From Corticium candelabrum (taxonomy: Eukaryota; Porifera; Homoscleromorpha; Homosclerophorida; Plakinidae): a DNA stretch of 64,000 nucleotides. The notes under the pieces are model-generated. The model had not been told where the DNA came from, searched no databases, and saw only the letters and a program-made list of their open reading frames with translations. Position 1 is the stretch's first letter. Each line of letters starts with the position of its first letter. A program made the position numbers and the translations under genes. Positions 48,663 through 63,046 of this stretch are shown in pieces. Location: contig NC_085093.1 of the NCBI RefSeq assembly GCF_963422355.1, positions 3,161,003-3,225,002 of the forward strand. The letters are read 5' to 3'.

Positions 48663-51600
48663 GCACGCACGAATGCATACATACATATTAATTCAATAGA
48701 CTGAGTCACTCATACAACTATCTAAAACAGAGACTTTCAGTCAGTTGTACAAATAGACTACCATCTATGCTGGTCAAACAGTACGACAACAAACCAGTTA
48801 GTATTAGCAAACCAGTTAGTATTAGCCGTAACTTACAGCTGCTTATCAGCCAATTGGCCAGTCAATCCAACAACAACAACAACAACAACAGTTACACAGA
48901 AATTGATCGACTTACAGAGTGATAAAGAAACTATCAATGAAAGAAGCAAAACTAGCCACACATATGGAAATGTGCCCTGCAAATACAAAACAATTCATTA
49001 CCACAACAATCACTGTTGTTCCTATCTCACAAGACGCACAGACAGCATTTGACCACGTGACACTTGTGAAAACCCACTTCCCACTCTAAATACAATGAAA
49101 AGTAATCACTAAATCATAACATCTAAATACCAACAACACTAACTGAGACAAAACAGCAGTCTCTCCAGTAAAGAAACGTCCTATATACTCAGCTAGTGAC
49201 ATAAACCAAGCAGAAACGACAGCTACAACACCATCGTTTTCATCAAAGCTGCCATCATCTATAACCACAACATTCGTATCATCTTCATAGAAAAGTAATA
49301 GGAACTTATTACCCGAGGTTGTGTACATCGTGTGTTGAGGACTGCCTTGTGAGACAGACACCATTGTTGTAGTGTCTATTTCTAATAACAACATATCAGG
49401 CATATCACACTCCAACAATTTTGGTTGGTTGAATGCATGATACTAGTCAAGCTGGATCATACCAAATCCATTTAAGTGTGCATGTTATGATGTATGCATA
49501 CACGTGATATACTGTATTCCTCTTAACATAAATAAGGTCATGAAGTTGATTCTTACACACAGTATGTGTCATTATTGTGAAAGCGATAAAGGAGAAAATG
49601 TAATTTTTTGACAAGCCAAACTGTGTCATGCTCTTTACCATTGCAAATACACCAAACTACTCACTAAATAATTATCTATTTGGGCACGTGTTACATAGGA
49701 GGCAGAGCAAATCAGTCGTGCGATAGTACATCACGTGACCGGCCTGCATTACTGTACCCTAGAGTTTCCCACCTTGGGTAAAAAGTAAGGTTGTCAACAC
49801 TGAATTCGATCTTACCACGTGAAAATCACATGCAATCGTATTAAACTTAGGTTTTGCCTTATAAACTAGTGACATAAAGTAATCAACACTTACCTTGATC
49901 TTCGTCATCTTCATCCAGTCCTACCATACAACAGAAAGTCAACAAGACAACATCAATATTACATTGGAAAGCCTACCATATAAAGGCTCAGGTGTTGATT
50001 TTCCTCGTCCGTCCAACACTCGCACAGTTGTCTCTTGATGCATTTTCATCTCGGTCTGAACACCCGGTGCCTTCACTCCCGGCAGTGCATCTCTTGGAGT
50101 TGCAGCATATCCGTATGCACCTCCTCTGGTTGTTACAGTCTTTCTCCTAACACTAGATGGAGTTCTTCCAGTTTCACTAGGCTCATCTTCAACATCACTG
50201 TAGTCCAGTGACCGCTACACATCAGTGTCTCAATGTCAACAGGCCTTACGAGACTCAACCCATCAACAAAATCAAAGATGGGTCAACTTTGTATAGACAT
50301 AAAGTCTGTGATATTCAAGATATCTTATGAGCAACAACACTGTAAAAACCCTAGCCCTTCTGTTTAAATTTACGCTCTTCTTTTCAAACAACATATCATA
50401 ATAATCAATGCAATCATTTCTTCTAAGAGCAGTAGTCTGCACTCGAATGGTGACCGTGTTAGCCAACAACTAAGGGCACATCGATTTGCAATTTCGGCAG
50501 TTTGAGGAAACTGCTGGAACTTGCGTTCAATTCAGTTCTGAAACTGTTCAAACTGATTTGACAGTTCTGTCCAAGAAGCTGAAACTGCTAGAACTGATGG
50601 AGCTGACACACCTCTTTTCTGCAAAAGTCCAGGATGTATGATGGCACACTATTTTGCAGACAGCAATATATACTGATAGTTTCATGTGCTCTATCACTCC
50701 GTTACAATAGAAATTGGCATTGCTTCAGCTTCTCCTGAATCCAAAACAGCATACAAGCATCATCCATTGAAATCTCAATGCGCACGCCTTAGGAGTTCCA
50801 GTTCACAAAGCAGATTTTTCGTTCGATTCAGTTCTGGTTCTGCCAGTTCCAACAGTTGCAGCACACCTTCAGTTTCAGTTCTGAACTGCAATCAAATGCA
50901 CCCTTAAGGGTATTGGCCCGTATTGAAATAAACAATAACTCAAGAGTTACTTCCTGTTAGCGAAAACAAGGTATGCCATTAAACCTGGCAGTCCAAACAT
51001 TCATCTTCAGAATAGTCAATTGATGTTCATTACTGAAACAAACTATGATAACCAAAACGTTATGATGAGCTGAGTCTGCCTATCTTATTGCTGAGAAATT
51101 TTAATTAAAATAAGCAGCTAACTCAATCACAAGTAAAATCACAACCATCATCATGGCCCTCTGAATTATAACTGGACTGTAATAGGTGTGAGAGATACAA
51201 GAGAAATGATAAAAATTAGGATTCAAGATGTCACTTGTCTTGCTTCTCATATGACAATCAGCTGAATAAGAAGGAACACATCCAATTCTGGCCTGACCAC
51301 AAGGCAGACCATCATACATCTCTAACTGCCACAACATTATAATTGCTGTCATAAGTTGAGAACAGAATATAGATATAAAACTCTTATTATTGTCTGTACA
51401 CCCGTGTTCATTCATCAAGCACATAACAACTAATAAAACGATAATCACAGAAGGACTAAACCTCAGACCATAAATGAGATGACTACTTATCTGAACCTAT
51501 TTCCTACACCCAGATTGCAACTATCCCATTATAGAACAAACTTCTACATCACCAACACTTTCTCTCTTACACCCATGCCATCCACAAAGTACCAACAGAC

Positions 51601-53024
51601 AGGTAAATGAGCAACGCACAATATCTCCTGTCGTACGTATTCACTCAAATTCAAAACAACTCACATCAAGTTGTCTTCTACCAATTTGAGCAAAGCTCAA
51701 CACAAAAAGGCAATATCAGTAATATTATTGTCAACTACATCTCAAATTATCGAATTTAAGAACCTTCCACAGGCCAACATCAGATCTCTGTCACATGAAG
51801 ATCACACATTACACTACAGTACTCACTATAAACTAGAGACTCCATCGTTAAGAGACCTCACAGTTAACCCAGTCTTTTTGATCAAGTTAAGTGTTAACGA
51901 AAATTTCAAGTACCACACTGCACAGTACTTCAAGTACTAGCATACTACACAATACTTCACATTCAACTGTGAGATGATATAATACTCAGCAAGTTTCAAT
52001 ATAATGCACTGTAATAACATAACATAAACAAGATATTGCAATCAATATCTTGACTTGCTGCATTTTCGTAAACACTTTTGCACAACAATTGCTTTTAGCA
52101 ACCTTTCATCTCTGCATATGCCTCTCAAACTACCAAATTGCTGACACCAATTCCAATGGGATGATTTTGCACTCTGGGCTGTAGATTTGTCTACAAACTA
52201 TGAATGCAAAATCATGAGTTCCAGAAGAGGCCATGGTATTGAAGTAAGAGAATACTCATAACTTAAGAGGTGAATGTTGATGTCTACAATTGTTACAGTG
52301 CAGCCAGATCTCACAAACGTTACAAAGGAATTCTCCTTTCATACGGAGTGCAGACGTTACATGATCCACAACACAATAAGTCTGTTGCTCCCTATTCGGT
52401 TTCAATATTGCTTCTAACCTGAAAGGTCGCGTCTGCTGTCCTCGGACGTGTCGTCGACAACAAAACGGCATCACTTTCACTCACTTCGCTTTCATCACTG
52501 CCAACAAACTCAGTCGCGGCTCTGAAGAGATTGCGTGCGCTAACTAGCATGCTATTGGCAATTGCAGGGAGTCCATGACTTTCTTCCTCCACCAAACTCT
52601 CAACTGTCTGTTCACCCCGTCCAGCTACTGTACGCCTAACAATCTTCGTTAACGTTTCTGGCGTTCCACTATTGCTAGTTGACAAGCGGCTTCTCTGTGT
52701 GTTTGAAGCATCTCTAGTCACCTCCTCCCCACGATCCACTTCCTGTTCGCCACGGCCGCCAAACGCACCCCTGGTAATCTTTACCCTCGTGTCAGACTAT
52801 CTAATGTACTACTAACAAATAATGGCTTCTTCTTACCGGCGTATCTTTCCTTCTCGTCGAGCTTCGCGTCGTCGGAGCTCTGACACGTGAGAAGAAATGT
52901 ACAACTACATTCCGTGCCAAATTCCGAGCAGTTGTGACGCGTCTGTAACTTACCGTCTCTGTGGTGTAACATAACGGTCTTGCACGGGCGTTACTATCCG
53001 TCCAGACCGCGTTTTCGTCGCCAT
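42570..53024 (-). CDS. SUN-domain protein of the inner nuclear membrane (SUN1/2, UNC-84 type)
   Basis: LINC-complex component that binds KASH peptides in the perinuclear space. ATG at 53024 starts MATKTRSGRIVTPVQDRYVT. First exons 52954-53024, 52837-52879 and 52419-52796 join in frame; then about 49979-50217 (RRKTVTTRGGAYGYAATPRD, a lamin-facing basic region), 49883-49974, hydrophobic exons 48917-49382, and coiled-coil lumenal exons between 48471 and 43839. The SUN domain is in 43579-43762 (SADQTGKADFALESGG), 43241-43356 (GSIIDSRTSPTYNSGST, VVNPPRTVIQ), 43119-43181 (GQCWAFTGNNGS), about 42940-43052, 42774-42872 and the last exon from 42695, ending YTCLYRFRVHGRVQGN and stop at 42570. KADFALESGG and the C-terminal block are diagnostic. 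Middle-exon borders are approximate. Confidence 0.9.
44150..44246. repeat. (CA)n microsatellite in a SUN-gene intron
   Basis: CA run of about 45 bp preceded by CACGTGCACACACG units. Confidence 0.9.
45141..46309. other. SUN-gene intron without recognised features
   Basis: About 1.2 kb of AT-rich single-copy DNA between coiled-coil exons; no gene or repeat recognised. Confidence 0.5.
46812..47146. mobile_element. MITE-like element (~335 bp)
   Basis: The left end TGAGCGTGTTCACACAC and the reverse complement of the right end, TGAGCGCTTTCACACAC, match at 15 of 17 bases. The interior carries short inverted units of GGGTTAAC. It has no coding capacity and lies in the SUN-gene intron between about 46748 and 47181. 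No clear target duplication was found. Confidence 0.7.
48592..48666. repeat. (CA)n microsatellite in a SUN-gene intron
   Basis: CA run with one CCA break and a CGCA tail. Confidence 0.95.
48868..48890. repeat. (CAA)n microsatellite
   Basis: Short run of about seven CAA triplets next to the hydrophobic SUN exon at about 48917-48975. Confidence 0.9.
50218..52418. other. Large SUN-gene intron
   Basis: About 2.2 kb intron between the third and fourth SUN exons. It contains the possible hAT-like element at 50471-50906; the remainder is AT-rich with nothing recognised. Confidence 0.6.
50471..50906. mobile_element. Possible hAT-like MITE (436 bp)
   Basis: The left end TAAGGGCACATCGATTTGCA and the reverse complement of the right end, TAAGGGTGCATTTGATTGCA, agree at 14 of 20 bases. 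The subterminal regions are crowded with CAGTT/AACTG motifs in both orientations. No 8-bp target duplication was found, so the call is tentative. Confidence 0.45.
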
Positions 53025-54590
53025 TTTTGGACAACTCGTGTACAACAAAGTCAGTATCTTTCCTCACACCGTTTCGAAACTGCTGGTCCTGGTCAAACAA
53101 ATGGTGTTGAAAGCGGCTGTCGAGGAAAGAACAGCGTCACGCCGCCGGTTATATAACAGAGACTATTCAAAGTAGCGCGCTGCCACGGTAGTGGACGCAT
53201 GCGTAATCACAGTGTTCATTGTTAGTTATTAGATGTAATAATTAGCAAGACTCAAGACACCAGAACGCGACAATAACAAAGAGTAGTACGTTGTCAAATT
53301 CCAAAAGCAGAGGGTGCATTGATAAATTCCAAAAACAGAGAGCCATGCTCACGGAGGGTAATCCGGGGTAATTCCGTACGCGCGGTAACCAAGCTCTACT
53401 CTAGTAAGTAAACACTCGTTGAATAGCTGATTGTCTAGTGCTCCAAAAAGTACAAAAGAAACGGCCATTGCTATCGTTTGTAGAATCTAGACAGCGATTT
53501 CTGAGCGAAGGTACTGTCTACCACATCTGCTGACTTGTCTGGTTTCTAACTTTCAAGAACAAAGCTCGTTTTGCAAATCTGTTTGTAGCCGTAGTATTTG
53601 GCCTTCGGTGCTACGATCTGTCAGCGGCAAACTCGCTTGGGAGATCAGAGTTGCTAGTAAACGAGCCATCCATGCAATTTTGCGGGGGCGTATCCCTACC
53701 TGCTTCACTGACGCTCCGCTCAATCACGACAATGTTGTAAGTTCCAGCTCTGACAACTGTAAAATAGGTGACAATAGAGTAGGTTTAGCTTGCAGGTCGT
53801 ACATCTCAGTGACCATGTATATTCCTACGCTGTACATACGCATGTGTTGACTAAACGCTAATTGTACATCTCAGAAAGATATACAGACTCGATTTTGTAA
53901 GTGTTAGTGCGCGTTGAACGGTGTTAGAAACCCCAAGCCTTTCAGAAAAGCGAATATTGGTAAGTGTACGGAATTGCCCCACCCACCAATCTGACTGACC
54001 TTCTCACATTACATCCTGTTTCTAGTCGAGGTGAGCAAGGACATGACCACGAAATTTCCTGTATGTAGTGCAGTGACCAATGCCAACGGCAGATACAACG
54101 AGAAGTTACAATGACGCATTGTCTACACGATACGGGTCACCGAAGGCAAATGTACGGAATTACCCCGGATTACCGTATCTAGTAGGATACGGAAGGAGCC
54201 ACTAGGTTCGAGAGACAATACTGCCAAGCTTAGAAATTGCTTAGCGTAAGGATAGTGTAAAGAATTACCTAAACATATAAATAAGCTTTAATTAATAATT
54301 AAAATATCTACATTTACCAAGTGATTAGGCATCACGTGACAACCAAACTCTTGGTTGTCTACACTTGATAGAAAGCTTTCATCCTGTTTCTATCGTACAC
54401 ACTCCGACAACTGACTAGTGGCTCGGACGCCAAAGAAATCTAGAGGCGGTAGTGTAAAAATAAAAATTCTGAGAAATTTACATCTGACGAAATATCCTGG
54501 CTATCAGTGTTCATCTCTTTCCATCACAAGGCGTGTCCCGGAAGTCAACTGTGCGACTGTGCAACGCCTGACTGTATCTGTGGAGCCCGC
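53025..54590. promoter_or_regulatory. Divergent intergenic region, SUN gene / GRB2
   Basis: The starts of the two divergent genes lie 1.57 kb apart, so their promoters share this stretch. More than half is taken by the inverted-repeat element 53357-54174, leaving about 330 bp on the SUN side (CG-rich, no TATA) and about 415 bp on the GRB2 side. Confidence 0.5.
53357..54174. mobile_element. Inverted-repeat element with perfect 23-bp ends
   Basis: The left end GGTAATCCGGGGTAATTCCG, continuing TAC, is the exact reverse complement of the right end at 54152-54174. A related internal copy of the end motif (TACGGAATTGCCCC) occurs near 53967. The 818-bp interior has a 79-codon open frame (from 53608) with no recognisable domain. 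I find no clear target duplication. The class is unknown. Confidence 0.75.
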
Positions 54591-57498
<2,908 letters not shown>

Positions 57499-58420
57499 TG
57501 AATGGAATGGCTAGAAGCTTGGAGTAGTAGAAGCGAGACAGACTGGTTATATTCAACAAACTTATAAATATCTGTCTGTTAGATCTACTGTAGTGTGTTA
57601 TCACTCCCTGTACAATGTGCTTAGTGAGAAGAGCAGATGACTTATTAAGTGGCTTTTAGTCAGATTCATCGTACACAATGAAACTAACCAAGCTACTGTT
57701 CTAGAGTCTAATCGAAGCTTCAAACGTTGAGCTTATATCTTACCCATAGTGTAACATAAAGAGAGGTATAGAGTGGGCCTTGATCATAGGGATTGTTGTT
57801 CATAGAGGAATGAATGACTTATGCCAAAACGTAAAAGGTAATGTGCTTCTAAAGGTTGTTTGTTATCAGTCATGGCAGGCAAGTCTTACATTTTGCAATT
57901 GTCTACAATATCAAAAGACAAATTCTAAAACTAGCAAGAGGTAGTGAATCGAATCAAGGCTAGATAGATCGGACGAGTCTGTCTGAATGAGATTGCACTG
58001 TCGGGCTAGTTTAGGTACATACCAATGAGCAGTACATGTTGATGCATGGCAGCAGTGAATTTACAGATATGCACAGAAATCAAGATTTATGTCCCTAATG
58101 GTGCCCTTTCCTGATCTGATCAACAGCTGACTGTCTAAGTATCCAAGTATGGGATGTATGTATCTAAGTAGTACATCCTCAGTATTGATCAAGAAGTCCC
58201 TAAAAAGGCTTAGCTTGATCAGAAGAAGTCTATTAGTTACAAGGACACAGACAAGACAGACGAAGCAGATAGACACTGTTACCTTATGTTACCAACACAA
58301 CAATTGCCTTTCCAGTACAAAATGTATATTAATCTAGATTATCACACATTACATGGCAACATGGCTTAATTAATCGCATGCTTCCATAACATAGCATGCA
58401 CTTCATAACATCACCAACTA
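57499..58420. other. Convergent intergenic region, GRB2 / TMEM94
   Basis: About 920 bp holding the 3' untranslated regions of GRB2 (plus) and TMEM94 (minus). No further gene or repeat recognised. Confidence 0.6.
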
Positions 58421-60253
58421 TCAAACCGGAGAGTTCATACCAAGTTTTGTCTGAAATTCCAGTTTCCGGCGTTTCTGATACCGAATATAATGTCTAAACA
58501 CAGACAAGCACTCACAACACAGTTGACCTGACGGTTATGTATTCTGATGAACTTTCGATCATGATGTTTGGTCAGCTCGTGAACAGCAAGAGACGGCAGA
58601 GGACACAAGAGACCAATGACATACACAGCTATTGGTACATCAGAGAGCTTTGCAGTAAACATGTCTGTGAGACCTGCATCTGACCATGCCCAAGATGAAA
58701 CCGAGAAGTACAGAATTTGTAGAAGCAAGCTGTACCGTAAAAAGATGTATCACACTTGTATCTAATTTGCAAGTTTGTTTATTTTATATTACCTAATTGC
58801 AGCACAAATTACCCAGTACTTGTAATCAACAGGTTTCATTTTCCACAACGGTTGATTTCTTTCCATAAACGTGAGGGAAGCAAAAGCTGCTCAGAAAAAC
58901 GTCAGTGAAAGTTGAGAATGACTGTCACTGATGATTGACTTACCAAATTGAAAAGCAAAAAAGAACGATATTACATCCTGCCCCAGAGCTAAGCTCTGTA
59001 CAAATTTCAACCCCCAACCATTCCAGCTGCTTGTAAAATGCCTGTAAGTTTACCAGGGTTTAACACTGACAGCACTGAAGTTGGACCACACATACGACAA
59101 ACACAGCCGTGTAGACAACCGAATGTCCAGAAAGGCAAGCAAAGAACAACACAACAGACCAACAGAGGGACAAAGAAACAGCAATACAAGTGAATCATTG
59201 TTATATAATCACCTCATTCCTAGCAGAGAATGGCAACTATAATTGCTGACGTTCATGAATGCATTCTTTCTGATATGATCACAAAATTGAGCCAATGTGA
59301 GACCAAAACAGAGTACAGCTATGACAGCCAGTGGCACAAAGCGTATCATATAGTACGTAGCAAACCGTCGTAAATCCTACAAAACTTCATAACAAATTTG
59401 AACAAACCTTACAAGATCACAAAGGCACACCTTGATATGCTCTTTATTCTTCGCTGTTAGGCTAACCATGAGTTTCTTGTCAGGAGATTTGGCCAAAATA
59501 GGAACCGTGAGGAATGGTGCAATAACTAAGCTTAGCCAAATAATGTGGATGCCTGAGAGAGGAGGAGGCAGGAAGAACAAGGAGCTCAATATCATTACAA
59601 TTGAAAGAGTAAGAAGACATGACAAAAGAAAAAGAAAGCAGAGACGCAGTGACAAAGTGATGTGACGAGCCTGCACATAAAAGAACAAACTGAGTTTTCC
59701 AGTCCATAAATTATGAAACAGAATAGTTGAGTGGCATTGCATTACCCTACACTTGCATACTGATTATTAGCTAGTTTCCACAAACAATAAAAGTTGTGAT
59801 CCAGGATACGCGATGTTAGTTTATTTAATTAATAGATTGTGCTGTGTGAGTGTGTGTGCATACAAAATGCAGGCCTGTTTGATAAAAAGACTAGTAACTT
59901 GGTAGAAAACGTAAATAAACAATAAAGCATGCGCCTGCAAACCAATAACTGCACCATGAGAAAGTAATGTAGTACAAATTTCAGTGTGCTGTTATAGATC
60001 AACTTAAGCATGCTCAGCACTTACTGAATCTACAAAAGGTGACCATCCGTAGAATTACATGCAAATGTTAATTAATACAATCAGAAGCCTGATTTCCTGT
60101 TATAATTAATACTTGCAAAGGGGCCCTTCTCCCACATTAAACTTACAATATTAAAGTGCAAGATACAGTACAATCGACTGTAACAATTTCTGTACAAAAC
60201 TTAGGTACTGTAGATACCTCACAGACTCCACCTAAACTACAAAAATCGAATCA

Positions 60254-60321
<68 letters not shown>

Positions 60322-61852
60322 GCCATGTAGCCCGTTCTTTGCCTGGCCAATTAATTAAGCCAATTAACACAATTCCAGCGTGTACACTCTTGGAGCATAA
60401 TAAAATTTGGTTATCTGAGCGGAGACACCCATGGACAACGATAAAGTGGATATCCGTCATTGGAGCATTGAGTTTCACGGCAGAAATTCTTTGGAAAATG
60501 CTTCGAGCAGTAATTGTCAACCATTCAAGGCGAATTTTGTTGAGGGTTCCGCATGGTCCGTGGATCACGTTGGCCATGACATCACTGACAAAGTAAATTT
60601 AAGCAAATTTAGCAGTAGAATTTTCTGGAAGAGCAAGACTTCCGATAGAATGATAGATTTGTCCCTGAACTTTGAAACAGAGATTCCAACCAGTAAGAGC
60701 TTTAATTTCATCGCATCCAAAGAACGTCATCCGAAAAGCCGAGTTATACGCTCGAGTGTTTGAGAGGAAACGCTGCGCCTCAACCGATTGTTCCAAAAGG
60801 AGATCGACCAATGGGGTAGGTGGTTTGGGTATGGTGGGCAACAAAACTTTCCGCCACTGCAGCAGATGCCTGGCGGTTCCTTCTTCCATGTCAGTGCTTC
60901 GCAATGTTTGCACTTGATGTTAATTTGCCAATGTTGTTAGGAGTAGGCTTCAGTGTAAGATATCTAATAGAAACGTTTAGCAAATGACGGCGACATGCAA
61001 AATAGAGAAGAACCTGTACGCCAAAGGACCATTTATGGTATTGCTACAACTATGATTTTCCATAAGCATTGATGACGGTACGCATTGCCTACATAGACAC
61101 AGTTCCAAAAAGGAGACAACTTGGTTAGAAAGTATAAGAATATTTTAGAAGTACGTGATTATTGATGCAGGTGCTAAACGCGTGTTGAGAAAGACAGCGG
61201 TGCTCATCGTTAACTCTTTCATTGACTGCAGAAGAAGTTTTTGTAGTAGCTTTCGCGATCCGTCGACAGGCACTGCGTTGGCGCTGTGAGTCAAGCCAGC
61301 GAGTAGCTTCGTTATGTTTTTCCTTTCGCAGTGATAACTTTCGTCGCTTTGCCTTTGACAAAATAGCAGACAGAGAGCGCTTTTTGGGAGGCATTTTGAC
61401 AGTGTACAGGCGGGTTTGCTGTAATGACAACTTTTTACGCTTTAGCCAAACAGCAAAGCGTTTGTGACGTCACAATAGGTGACGCAACAATGAGTAGGCA
61501 TAGGATGACATCAAAAAGTACAGATGAACGCCAGCAATGCCTAGGTATAGGACACAGATTACCGAAAACGTCGCCAGTTGCTATTCCAAACTGAGAGAAG
61601 GCCGCATGCTAAAAGAAAAGCGAGGAAGTGCAGCGGTTTGCAAGCGCATAGGGAACAAACTTTTTGTGACATCACGATATATAAAAAACACCAACACAAA
61701 GCAAAGTACAGGGTACTGGCCACCGCGAAGAGCACCAGTTGCTTTACGAAGTAGAGAAGGTTATGTACTAAAGGAGGAGCGGAAAGGAATAGCAGTTTGC
61801 GAGCAATTACAAAACAAAAATTCAAAATGGCTGTGCCCATGGGCCTAGTTTC

Positions 61853-61901
<49 letters not shown>

Positions 61902-62941
61902 AAAAACATTCTTTAACTGTAGTAACACTTTCCACAACAATCACTTTACTTCATGAACAAGACTTGTGAGTCTGATATTATCCTCACGATGAAAGACCAG
62001 AGAACAAGGTAAACTGTTAAGATCACAAGCAAGCCATACAGGGAGATGGCGAAACATACCTAATTATTCCAAAAATACTGCAATTATACAAACCTAAAAT
62101 GTCATGCAGACTCAGACATACCTCTACAGTCATTCCCTTGTCTTAAAGATGCATATGCATTATTCAAGACATCATTGTCATCACCATCCAGACAAGAGCC
62201 AGATTTGGAGTATTGAAGTGGATATACTGGCTCTAAGCCAAAACTGCATCACAAAAAACTACGTCACGCAAAATTCTATGTACAAATTGTAAGTGTTGGT
62301 CAGATATATTTCTCAGATCTATATACCAGTTTGTTTATTGTCTGAAATACATCTACTAGCACTGCCAAACAGGAGATACAACTATCTACTAAACACACAC
62401 GATGACCACCAACATTGCCTGATTAAGTAATGTACATGTACATGTATGTTGTCATAAAAATTGTAAGGACTAGCAGTGACTTCCCTTTCGGTAAAAGTAA
62501 AGACATATGTATAAACTTTATAGAAGTAGAACTCCTTGCTAGTATAAATGATGTATGATATTAGAAACACAATTATCCCACACAATTTCACCAACACTAC
62601 CTGACATTAGCTTGAGCAAAAATTGGCACGTTTTCCACATTTAGTGCAGATCCAATGCAACAGACAACCTCTCCATTTTCTTGCAAAATCTCAATCATCT
62701 CTCTTGTAGCTAATAAATAAATTAGTTGTACAACAATAAATAAATAAACATGTCAATAATACCATGTGGTTTGCAGTCGGTAAACAACGAAACTTGCAAC
62801 GGCACATTGTCTACGTTTTCTAAGTGAGGCCTTATTTGCTTTATTCCTCGTGGCAGCCTTGCCTGTCAATCATTCCAAATGCAACAATTAGTAAACAAAT
62901 GTAACATGTTGGCACCTGGTAGCAAGATGGCCTTTACACAT

Positions 62942-63000
<59 letters not shown>

Positions 63001-63012
63001 CACACACGCACG

Positions 63013-63046
<34 letters not shown>

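Noticed and set aside
53608..53850. 80-codon open frame in the SUN/GRB2 intergenic region
   Set aside because: Inside the inverted-repeat element, no domain, no splice continuation.
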